Assembly (NCBI GenBank): GCA_902464375.1
Contig: CABQIM010000036.1
Coordinates: forward strand, 1-16,740
Direction of reading: 5' to 3'
DNA: 16,740 bases
DNA from: an uncultured bacterium
Lineage (GTDB): Bacteria > Cyanobacteriota > Vampirovibrionia > Gastranaerophilales > Gastranaerophilaceae
The notes under the pieces are model-generated. The model searched no databases. It saw nothing but the letters and a program-made list of their open reading frames with translations, and was not told the DNA's origin. Of the stretch, positions 7,329 to 13,597 are shown in pieces. A program made the position numbers and the translations under genes. Every line of letters begins with the position of its first letter. Position 1 is the first letter of the stretch.

Positions 7329-7355
7329 ATAACGGCATATTTTGCTAAAACTTTA
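7329..7355 (-). promoter_or_regulatory. Sigma-28 (FliA-type) flagellar promoter of the EF-hand/CHAP gene
   Basis: On the minus strand, TAAAGTTT (7355-7348), 11 bp, then GCCGTTAT (7336-7329). The -35 is a perfect match, the -10 matches 6 of 8 in order, and the spacing is exact. The element TAAACTTTTGTAAC (7386-7373) lies 17 bp upstream of the -35, the same distance as at the 1027-aa gene. The predicted 5' leader is about 30-35 nt. Confidence 0.87.
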
Positions 7356-7372
7356 GGAAATTGAGGATGATT

Positions 7373-7386
7373 GTTACAAAAGTTTA
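7373..7386 (-). promoter_or_regulatory. Conserved element upstream of the sigma-28 promoter (CHAP gene)
   Basis: Its sequence, TAAACTTTTGTAAC, shares the core ACTTTTGTAA with the element at 5281-5294. Both are 17 bp from a sigma-28 -35. It could be an activator site or an UP-like element; no regulator is identified. Confidence 0.5.
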
Positions 7387-7405
7387 CAGTGGGGGATGGG
7401 GTAAG

Positions 7406-7429
7406 TTCAAGAAGCAATCGCAACACTAA
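7406..7429 (+). repeat. IS30 terminal inverted repeat, left
   Basis: It begins TTCAAGAAGC and matches the reverse complement of 8276-8299 with one mismatch at base 10. Confidence 0.9.
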
Positions 7430-7487
7430 AATATTGAAGTTTTTGTTTGGGTGTAATATAATTGAGGATTTTCATCGGTCTTTTCAA

Positions 7488-7513
7488 TTATACTTACAAA
7501 CTTGTAAGTATAA
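7488..7513. repeat. 26-bp perfect palindrome inside the IS element
   Basis: Arms of 12 bp (TTATACTTACAA and its complement) are separated by 2 nt. It lies 18 bp after the transposase stop. An overlapping CTTGTA/TACAAG pair nearby could form an alternative smaller hairpin. It may stop transcription into or out of the IS, although no T run follows. Confidence 0.6.
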
Positions 7514-7530
7514 CTACAAGCAAAAATTAT

Positions 7531-8231
7531 TTACCCCTTAATCCAATCTTCAACATATGCGATTTCTTCTTCTGTAATTGTATCAAAATCAGTTCCTTTT
7601 GGGAAGAACCTTCTAATTAATCCATTGATATTTTCCACTGTTCCTTTCTCCCAGCTGTGATATGGCTTACAAAAATATGACTTAATGTTAAGCTTTTCAC
7701 TTTACTTTCAAACTTGAAATTGTTACTACAAACCTGATTTTCTATATCTATTCTATTAGGTATATTTTTACCGGTTCCAATGTATGAAAATCTGTTGTTT
7801 TTCTTTGATTTTCTACCTTGTTTTCTTCTAAGCAAGTACTTTCTCAATCCCTTTGGGGAGGAATAAATGTATATATAGAGAGTTTCATGTGAAACTTTCT
7901 CACAAAAGCGTTCTTGCAATAAATGACTTATTATTGCGGGAGAGTAACCATATTGCAAATATTTTTCTACAAAATCTCTAACATTTCGTTGTTTTAAAAT
8001 CGATTTTTGTTTTTTGTGTGAGTTTTTCCACAATTCTTGAACTTTTTCATGCGTTGTTGAAGCAATGTAGTTTCCTCGAAATTTATCTGTTTGAACTCTA
8101 TTTAATTCTCGAGAAATTGTACTTGGACTTCTACCTAGTATTCTTGCAATGCTACGTACGCTTTCACCACTTGATTGTAATACGCTAATTTTACTTCGTT
8201 CCGCCAAACTTAGATGTTTGTTGCCTTTCAT
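7531..8231 (-). pseudogene. IS30-family transposase, internally deleted and frameshifted
   Basis: The first about 165 residues are a normal IS30 N-terminus: the helix-turn-helix LSLAERSKISVLQSSGESVR then SIARILGRSPSTISRELNR, followed by the YGYSPAIISHLL and HETLYIYIYS segments and a link ending RIDIENQ. The next part of the family, holding the first catalytic aspartates, is absent. In another frame the C-terminal piece resumes as EKLNIKSYFCKPYHSWEKG, then TVENINGLIRRFFPKGTDF, ending EDWIKG at 7531. That piece is the final DDE-glutamate region. The reading frame from ATG runs out of frame across the junction and stops at 7617. The protein cannot be an active transposase because the catalytic core is missing. 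Confidence 0.9.
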
Positions 8232-8275
8232 TTTTACTAATTCCTTTCTGTATTGATTCTACTATACTTGAGGAC

Positions 8276-8299
8276 TTAGTGTTGCGATTACTTCTTGAA
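8276..8299 (-). repeat. IS30 terminal inverted repeat, right
   Basis: Read on the minus strand it begins TTCAAGAAGT. It marks the end of the element on the transposase 5' side. Confidence 0.9.
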
Positions 8300-8357
8300 T
8301 CCATTTATAAACAATGCAAAAAAATAATCTCTATCAAAACATTTATTTAATGCAATA

Positions 8358-8390
8358 AAAAAAGAACCTGATAAAATCAGGTTCTTTTTT
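8358..8390 (-). terminator. Rho-independent terminator of the TpsB gene
   Basis: A perfect 14-bp stem (8358-8371 with 8377-8390, core GAACCTGA/TCAGGTTC) has a 5-nt loop and a T run on both strands. It lies 18 nt beyond the TpsB stop and probably works in both directions. Confidence 0.92.
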
Positions 8391-8407
8391 GTAATATTTT
8401 TATTAAT

Positions 8408-10165
8408 CTACAGTTTTTGTGGATTTCTCAATGGAATTAATCTATCCAAATCGGAGTTTACACTAAAGTAGAATCTTGCTGTATTTTCGTTATAAGAACG
8501 ACCTAGTGGGAAGCCTACACCGATTTGAGCAGTTAACCAATCTGTAAAGTTGATATATGTACCAAAACCAACTGAATGTAAGAATGATTGTGGGTAATTA
8601 TAGATATTGCCGTTTTCACCCAACCAGCCCCAATCATAGAACACTGCTAATTTCAATCTTTCATCAATCTTTTGTGAAATTCTATTCATAAATGGGAATG
8701 GGAATCTGTATTCAACAGTACCTGTAACACCATAGTCACCAATCAATTCAGCAGGTTGGTAACCTCTTAATGTGTAAGGACCACCCATTTGCATTTGTTC
8801 AGCTGCGAACAATTTGTTTGGTGAATACTGACCGTTAACTCTTACGATACCAAGACCTCTACCAAATAATCTTTGAACACGAGTAGCACCAGCTGTCAAC
8901 TTGAAGAATGTTGTATCTTGGATAGCACCGTGACCGTCGCCGCCCATACCAAAGTCAAATCCAACATTGCCTAACCAACGACCATAACTGTCATCAGTCA
9001 TACCGTAGAATCCTGAACGCCATACATTCAAATTATAGTTTGACAATCTTAAAGGATTGCCGCCGATATTAGCTGAAGTATCAGCATTTACATAATCATA
9101 ACCTGTATAGAAAATCAAATCAGACTTTGCTGTTTGAATAATTGGTTGAGTTAATTTAAAGAAATAACTTTGTGCGTTACCTTTCACATTTAAGTTCTTG
9201 TAAGGGCCACCCAATCTTACGTGAGAGTCAGAAAAATCAAATGACAATCTAGTACCATAAGATGATACCGGAAGTGAATATCCTGCCATCCAACCGGTAG
9301 CTCCAGACGATAAGATTGTACCGCCATATATTTTATCGCCCAAACCGGTCAAATTATCCATACCAACTAGGAATGAAACTCTTTGAGCACCGGTATAAGA
9401 ACGACCGTAGTCATCATATGAAAAGTTCAAGTTAACAGGAAATCTGTCACGAACATTCAACGTAATTGTTGTATTTTCATCGCCTTCCGGTTGTCTTTCA
9501 ACTTCTGTTTGAACTTGAACATAATCTTCTCTGTTTATTTCTTTCATAGCTCTTTGAAGGTTTTTAGCATTAAATACATCGCCTTCTCTCAAGCCTGCTT
9601 TACCCATAATAATGTGTTTCAAGTACCATTCACGAGTCCATTTTTCACCTTCAATGTTCATCTCGCCAACTTTACTTTCAACAATTTTGATAGTCGCAAC
9701 ACCATCCACAATTCTTTGAGGCGGAACTGTTGCATATGAAGTCAAATAACCTTTTGCACGATAATAGTTAGTTACCTTTTGGCAAACTTCTAATAATTCA
9801 TCAAAATAAATATCTTCACCAAGAACTTCATTACCTAATGCTTCTAGTTCTGTTGAAGATATTTTTGTATTGCCTTCAAAATTTATTCTTTGTAACAAGA
9901 AGTGAGGGTTATACAATAAACCTTCTCTTGCTTGGTTTTCTTCTACCGTAGCATCATAAATCTGTTCATCCTTGTTTACATCATCAAAGGATTGAATATA
10001 GCTCTTGTCTACTTCATAGTGATTGATATTCTGCATTTCAGTCTTGTTGAATGCACCGGGGTTATATCCGCCAACTTCAGCCTGCATAGGAAAAACATCT
10101 GCGAAAGCTTTTGGCATCATCAAAATACAAAATAACGCTAATGCGTAACTTATCTGTTTCTTCAT
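8408..10165 (-). CDS. Outer-membrane TpsB/ShlB-type transporter (Omp85 superfamily)
   Basis: The product is 585 residues, with a signal peptide to about residue 22 (KAFA|DV). A non-conserved segment to about residue 85 is followed by a POTRA domain of ShlB type (about 88-166: LLQRINFEGNTKIS, then YYRAKGYLTSYATVPPQ and VATIKIVESKVGEMNIEG). A second POTRA-like stretch reaches about residue 240. A beta-barrel follows to the end. The Omp85 signature loop is present as GGPYTLRGYQPAELIGDYG with RGY at 467-469. TpsB proteins pass a large beta-helical TpsA partner through the outer membrane. No gene here encodes an obvious TpsA: the 1027-aa protein lacks a signal peptide and TPS domain. The length fits the family (about 550-590). 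Its presence shows the cell has an outer membrane. Confidence 0.92.
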   Translation of the reverse strand: MKKQISYALALFCILMMPKAFADVFPMQAEVGGYNPGAFNKTEMQNINHYEVDKSYIQSFDDVNKDEQIYDATVEENQAREGLLYNPHFLLQRINFEGNTKISSTELEALGNEVLGEDIYFDELLEVCQKVTNYYRAKGYLTSYATVPPQRIVDGVATIKIVESKVGEMNIEGEKWTREWYLKHIIMGKAGLREGDVFNAKNLQRAMKEINREDYVQVQTEVERQPEGDENTTITLNVRDRFPVNLNFSYDDYGRSYTGAQRVSFLVGMDNLTGLGDKIYGGTILSSGATGWMAGYSLPVSSYGTRLSFDFSDSHVRLGGPYKNLNVKGNAQSYFFKLTQPIIQTAKSDLIFYTGYDYVNADTSANIGGNPLRLSNYNLNVWRSGFYGMTDDSYGRWLGNVGFDFGMGGDGHGAIQDTTFFKLTAGATRVQRLFGRGLGIVRVNGQYSPNKLFAAEQMQMGGPYTLRGYQPAELIGDYGVTGTVEYRFPFPFMNRISQKIDERLKLAVFYDWGWLGENGNIYNYPQSFLHSVGFGTYINFTDWLTAQIGVGFPLGRSYNENTARFYFSVNSDLDRLIPLRNPQKL

Positions 10166-10221
10166 AGTTTCCGTATTCCTAAATTTTCATTATTGGGTCG
10201 TAATATTATTGTACTATTGAC

Positions 10222-10250
10222 ATTATATTTCAATTAAAAACCCAAAACAA
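10222..10250 (-). promoter_or_regulatory. Probable sigma-70-type promoter of the TpsB gene
   Basis: On the minus strand, TTGTTT (10250-10245), 17 bp, then TATAAT (10227-10222). The predicted start near 10215 gives a leader of about 50 nt. Confidence 0.45.
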
Positions 10251-10311
10251 ATTTTTATTGCCAATTTGTTACAAAATATTAACCAACGTATAACCTATTT
10301 TAACTCATTTA

Positions 10312-10412
10312 TTACAATTTGTAAAGATGTATATATAAAAGCGTTATAAAAATAACCGAATGTGGAATTAATTTAGTATATACAAGAGTATAAAATCGTT
10401 ACAATTTGTAAC
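10312..10412. promoter_or_regulatory. Two TTACAA-T-TTGTAA palindromes in the divergent promoter region
   Basis: Two 13-bp palindromes of identical sequence, TTACAATTTGTAA, occur at 10312-10324 and 10399-10411 (the second extends to GTTACAATTTGTAAC). A related half-site, GTTACAAAATATTAAC, lies near 10269. The region separates the TpsB gene from the 105-aa gene, so a dimeric repressor or activator could control either or both. The regulator is unknown. Confidence 0.45.
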
Positions 10413-10445
10413 TAAAAAAATTGCTATAAAGAAAGGAGTGTTTAT

Positions 10446-10763
10446 TTGGCATTAGCAATCAGTTCAATTGGTTCCTCATCGTATACTGATGCGGAGTATC
10501 AAAGGATACTTCAAGAGCTGATGCGACTTGGCATTGCACCAAGCGGGAACAAATCTGTTGACAAAAATAAGCTTGAACAGGCTAAAACAGAGCTTATTCA
10601 AAAAATTCAAACTCGAAACAACGAAGAAGAAAAGCAATCCTTACAAGTGCAACCGCTAGAAGGTGTACAAGATACACAAGATTCTAAACGAGCACAAATG
10701 GAAGAGCAGCGGCTTGGAGCAATGACTTTGGCAGAATTAAACAGAATGTATTTTGGAATATAA
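10446..10763 (+). CDS. Conserved-looking 105-aa protein of unknown function
   Basis: The start is TTG at 10446, fixed by a good AAAGGAG site 7 nt upstream; no in-frame ATG lies nearby. The product is soluble and helical with no signal peptide: a short Ser-rich start (ISSIGSSSYTDAEYQ), a helix-turn-helix-like stretch (ILQELMRLGIAPSGNKSVDK), a charged coiled-coil-prone helix and a C-terminal segment (GAMTLAELNRMYFGI) that looks conserved, although I cannot name the family. It is divergent from the TpsB gene across 280 bp and convergent with the 133-aa gene, with 5 nt between stops. A very weak sigma-28-like match (10336-10362) was judged insufficient. Confidence 0.75.
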   Translation: MALAISSIGSSSYTDAEYQRILQELMRLGIAPSGNKSVDKNKLEQAKTELIQKIQTRNNEEEKQSLQVQPLEGVQDTQDSKRAQMEEQRLGAMTLAELNRMYFGI

Positions 10764-10768
10764 TTTCA

Positions 10769-11170
10769 TCAAAGAAGTTTTTTGCCATCTTGATAAATAT
10801 TAAGAATTTTTCCTGTAGCATCCTTAATAGTTTCTCTTGTGTAATTACAATTAGGGCTTGTTACTGAACAAAAAATTTCTTTTATACAATGAACTCCTTC
10901 TTTCATTTTATCCGTAATAGTTCTTGTATACTCTTGACTTTTGTTTTTATAATATTCCACCATTTTATTTGGCAAATACGTATATTCCTGAGTATCAAGC
11001 AAATTCCCTTCAACATCAAAATGTTGTACTTTTAAAAATTTATCTGTTTGTGCATCCAATTCTTTGTTAACTAACAAGATATTATCATCGGAATATTCTC
11101 TAGAATATTTAATTCTACCGACTTGATAATTTTCTATTCTATTTCCAAACGATATATTATCAATTTTCAT
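10769..11170 (-). CDS. 133-aa protein of unknown function
   Basis: The start is placed at the ATG giving MKIDNISFGNRIENY rather than at the ATG 14 codons upstream. The upstream extension would run through the terminator of the hydrogenase-like operon, and it encodes an unlikely hydrophobic lead. No ribosome site precedes the chosen ATG, and a TATAAT lies only about 7 nt before it, so translation may be nearly leaderless. The product is soluble, with beta-strand-like repeats (FDVEGNLLDTQEYTYLP and RETIKDATGKILNIYQDG) reminiscent of short YD-type beta-hairpins, and three cysteines. No family is recognised. Its stop almost meets that of the 105-aa gene. Confidence 0.65.
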   Translation of the reverse strand: MKIDNISFGNRIENYQVGRIKYSREYSDDNILLVNKELDAQTDKFLKVQHFDVEGNLLDTQEYTYLPNKMVEYYKNKSQEYTRTITDKMKEGVHCIKEIFCSVTSPNCNYTRETIKDATGKILNIYQDGKKLL

Positions 11171-11187
11171 AAAAAAATTATAACATA

Positions 11188-11218
11188 CAAAAACACAAGG
11201 CAGATTTTCCACCTTGTG
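11188..11218 (-). terminator. Rho-independent terminator of the hydrogenase-like operon
   Basis: On the minus strand, CACAAGG (11218-11212), an 11-nt loop, CCTTGTG (11200-11194), then five Ts. It begins 27 nt after the stop of the last gene of the operon. Confidence 0.8.
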
Positions 11219-11245
11219 CTTTTTTACATATTTTTATATCAAATT

Positions 11246-11983
11246 TTATTTCTTATAAGAAATGAAATCCAAAATACCATTAATAAATGTTAATGGATGG
11301 ACAGGACATCCTGGGATGTACAAGTCGATTGGATATTTATCCAAGAATTCTCTATTCAATTTAGAAGAATTTTGGAACACACCGCCTGAAATTGCACAAG
11401 CACCTGCAAGAATTACAATTTTTGGATCCGGTGTTGCTTTATAAGCATCTTCTAAAGCCCAAGCCATATTTTCTGAAATAGGACCTGTTATAACCAAACC
11501 ATCAGCGTGTCTTGGTGATGCTACAAAATTAATACCAAATCTGCCCATATCGAAGTTACAGTTTGAACAAGCGTTCAATTCCATTTCACAACCATTACAG
11601 CCGGCAGCAGAAACTTGTCTAAGCTTCAAAGATTTTGAGAAAACTCTTTTAATTTCTTTTCTAGCTTCTACTGCAACTTTTTCAAAATCTTCCGGTGTCA
11701 TATTTTCTGTAACAATTAATTTATTTCTATCTGTAGAAGATAGTTTATAATAGTTACTAAATTGTACAGATTGGCATTTGCAAGCACCACACAAAGTACA
11801 TTTTCCCATATCAATTGATAATGGATTTGCCTTTAGTGCGCCTGTTGGGCAAACACTTTCGTCTACATCACCGCATTGTTTCAAAATAGGAAATCCTCTG
11901 AATTGGCTACGCATTGGAGCGTTTGGAATGTCAGGAATAAATTGATTTCCTTGAAAATATTTTAGTTTTAATGTATCTAGCAT
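11246..11983 (-). CDS. hyfI: HyfI/NuoB-like small subunit fused to a one-cluster ferredoxin domain
   Basis: This 245-residue subunit would carry electrons inside the complex. Residues about 30-72 hold a single ferredoxin-type [4Fe-4S] ligand set: C45-P, then C62xxC65xxC68 (extra cysteines at 37 and 70). Residues about 120-240 are the NuoB/HycG fold, with all four ligands of the proximal [4Fe-4S] cluster: C129-N-G-C132, GAC196 and PGC226P. The family signature ASPRHAD...TGPISENM is clear. In classic hydrogenase-4 the ferredoxin subunit (HyfH, two clusters) is a separate gene; here it is shortened and fused. The gene is last in the operon, with an AAGGA site 7-8 nt before the ATG, and lies 113 bp from the large-subunit gene across an unusual repeat. 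Confidence 0.9.
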   Translation of the reverse strand: MLDTLKLKYFQGNQFIPDIPNAPMRSQFRGFPILKQCGDVDESVCPTGALKANPLSIDMGKCTLCGACKCQSVQFSNYYKLSSTDRNKLIVTENMTPEDFEKVAVEARKEIKRVFSKSLKLRQVSAAGCNGCEMELNACSNCNFDMGRFGINFVASPRHADGLVITGPISENMAWALEDAYKATPDPKIVILAGACAISGGVFQNSSKLNREFLDKYPIDLYIPGCPVHPLTFINGILDFISYKK

Positions 11984-12012
11984 AATAAATTCCTTTTTCT
12001 TAGTCTTTAGGT

Positions 12013-12089
12013 CCTTAAGTCGCTAAGTCGCTAAGTTCTTTATAAATATTTTAATATGAACTTAACGTCCTAATGCCTTAACGACTTAA
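12013..12089. repeat. Inverted arrays of degenerate 8-bp repeats between the large- and small-subunit genes
   Basis: Read on the minus strand, one arm runs TTAAGTCG TTAAGGCA TTAGGACG TTAAGTTC. After an AT-rich loop, the other arm runs through ACTTAGCG ACTTAGCG ACTTAAGG. The arms pair: 12015-12027 with 12077-12089, and 12030-12038 with 12058-12066, each with one mismatch. The mRNA would carry a long hairpin just before the hyfI ribosome site. Confidence 0.75.
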
Positions 12090-12096
12090 AAACGTC

Positions 12097-13560
12097 CTAT
12101 AAGTCATTTCCGCAATATGACAAGTTGAAACTCTTGTTACATAGTGGGAAGTCAGAAACACCATTATTTCTAACAGCCATTGCAAGCATATACCAGTTAG
12201 TAAATGATGGGTCTTTCATCTTGTATCTCAAAAGTTCACCATTTGCACCGGTAACACCAATATGAACAACTTCACCTCTCCAGCCTTCTGTCATAGAAAC
12301 TACAAAAGAATTTGGAGCCAAGTTTTTGTTTGGAGTTACTTTCAATGGTTCAGCTTTGTATTCTTTAAGTTTTGCAAGAAGTTTTTTAACAATCTGCATT
12401 GATTGCTTAATTTCTTTATATCTAAGCTTAAATCTTGAATGAACATCACCGGTTGCCTTGAACGGTTTAACAACATCAAGAGAAGTATACCATTTGTCGT
12501 TAAAATCGAATCTTGAATCAATATCAACACCAGATGAACGAGCAGCCATACCAACAGCACCTAATGATTTTGCTGTATCTTGACTTACAACACCGGTTCT
12601 TTCCATTCTGGAAATACAAGAAGGAGCTTTTAACATAACTTTTGTAGTTCTATCAACTGTCTTAGCAACACCTTCAAGCATAGTAACAATTTTTTCAGCC
12701 ATTTTTTCATCAATATCGAAGTTTACACCACCAACATCAATCAAACCACGACCAAAACGGCTTCCAGAAATTTCCAACATTGTATTGATAACAAGTGTTC
12801 TTGTAATACCAAATATTGAAGCACCCATCATATATGCCATATCACCACCGATTGCACCCAAGTCACCGATATGTATAGCCATTCTTTCCATTTCTAAAGC
12901 TACACGTCTAATTATTTGAGCCTTTGATGATACTGCCGTATTTGATAATTCTTCCATTGCTTGAGAATAAGCCATATTGTAAGCAATTACAGAATCGCCG
13001 CATATTGATTCAGCAAGTCTATTGTTATAAGTTTTGCAATTTTTAAGAATTTCTTCAACACCTCTGTGTTGGTATCCTAGCATAATTTCCAAGTCATATA
13101 CTTTTTCACCTTGGCACATAAATCTAAAATGCCCAGGTTCAATTACACCAGCGTGGATTGGTCCAACTGCAACTTGGTGAATATCTTCGCCTTGCATTTC
13201 AAAGAAAGGATACTTATCTTGATTTGCTCTAACAGGCTTCAACCAAGGGTGGTGAAGAGGTTCAATACCAAACTCTTCATAAAATTCTCTTTCAAAAATA
13301 TGAAAAGCAGGAAATTTTTGCGTAAATGATTCATATGATTTCACATCAGGAGTAAACAAAGTAGATGTTACATATAGTTTACCAACTTTATCGTCAGCCA
13401 TAACCACGTACAATCTTACATTTGCGAACTCTTGTTTACCAAAGAATCCGATAACACGCATTTTCATTTTTTCAACATCAGCCTTGATATCATCCAATGA
13501 TATTGTTGGAATATCAAGAGCGTTGATTTTTCTATCATTTTCAGTGATTATCCAATTCAT
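12097..13560 (-). CDS. hyfG: HyfG/HycE-like large subunit (NuoC-NuoD fusion) lacking the NiFe ligand set
   Basis: This 487-residue subunit has a NuoC-like N-terminal domain (about 10-115, with REFYEEFGIEPLHHPWLKPV) followed by a NuoD/hydrogenase large-subunit domain (GHFRFMCQGEKVYDLEIMLG, YQHRGVEE, RLAESICGDS, MERMAIHIGDLGAIGGD). In working [NiFe] enzymes the metal is held by RxCGxC near the start and DPCxxC at the end. Here the first motif reads ESIC187-G-D-S190, so the second cysteine is serine. The end reads FNLSYC483-GNDL with no CxxC. At most one canonical ligand remains in place. This fits the energy-converting hydrogenase-related (Ehr) group, not an active hydrogenase. The start has a good AGAAGG site, and the gene lies 37 nt after hyfF. 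Confidence 0.88.
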   Translation of the reverse strand: MNWIITENDRKINALDIPTISLDDIKADVEKMKMRVIGFFGKQEFANVRLYVVMADDKVGKLYVTSTLFTPDVKSYESFTQKFPAFHIFEREFYEEFGIEPLHHPWLKPVRANQDKYPFFEMQGEDIHQVAVGPIHAGVIEPGHFRFMCQGEKVYDLEIMLGYQHRGVEEILKNCKTYNNRLAESICGDSVIAYNMAYSQAMEELSNTAVSSKAQIIRRVALEMERMAIHIGDLGAIGGDMAYMMGASIFGITRTLVINTMLEISGSRFGRGLIDVGGVNFDIDEKMAEKIVTMLEGVAKTVDRTTKVMLKAPSCISRMERTGVVSQDTAKSLGAVGMAARSSGVDIDSRFDFNDKWYTSLDVVKPFKATGDVHSRFKLRYKEIKQSMQIVKKLLAKLKEYKAEPLKVTPNKNLAPNSFVVSMTEGWRGEVVHIGVTGANGELLRYKMKDPSFTNWYMLAMAVRNNGVSDFPLCNKSFNLSYCGNDL

Positions 13561-13597
13561 AATTACCTTCTTTATCTTACATTCTTTTATTTATCTA

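Larger units (their letters stand above)
7406..8299 (-). mobile_element. Decayed IS30-family insertion sequence (894 bp)
   Basis: The element is bounded by 24-bp terminal inverted repeats (7406-7429 and 8276-8299, 23/24 matching) beginning TTCAAGAAG. It contains one transposase gene on the minus strand whose middle is missing. Intact IS30 elements are usually about 1.0-1.2 kb, so some 200-350 bp have probably been lost. No target-site duplication is visible at the borders (flanks GTAAG and TCCAT). It lies about 20 bp beyond the upstream element of the sigma-28 promoter of the CHAP gene. With both ends intact it could in principle be moved by a related transposase elsewhere. Confidence 0.88.

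Noticed and set aside
7400..8305. Target-site duplication of the IS30 element
   Set aside because: The bases next to the two ends (GTAAG and TCCAT) show no shared 2-4 bp repeat in the right orientation.
10336..10362. Sigma-28-like promoter before the 105-aa gene (TAAAAGCG-N11-ACCGAATG)
   Set aside because: The spacing is right, but only TAAA and CCGA match. In DNA this AT-rich that is not enough.
11171..11212. A 14-residue N-terminal extension of the 133-aa protein
   Set aside because: It overlaps the terminator of the preceding operon, and the internal ATG gives a more natural start.
12013..12089. CRISPR array
   Set aside because: The repeats are 8 bp, contiguous and inverted around a centre, with no spacers.
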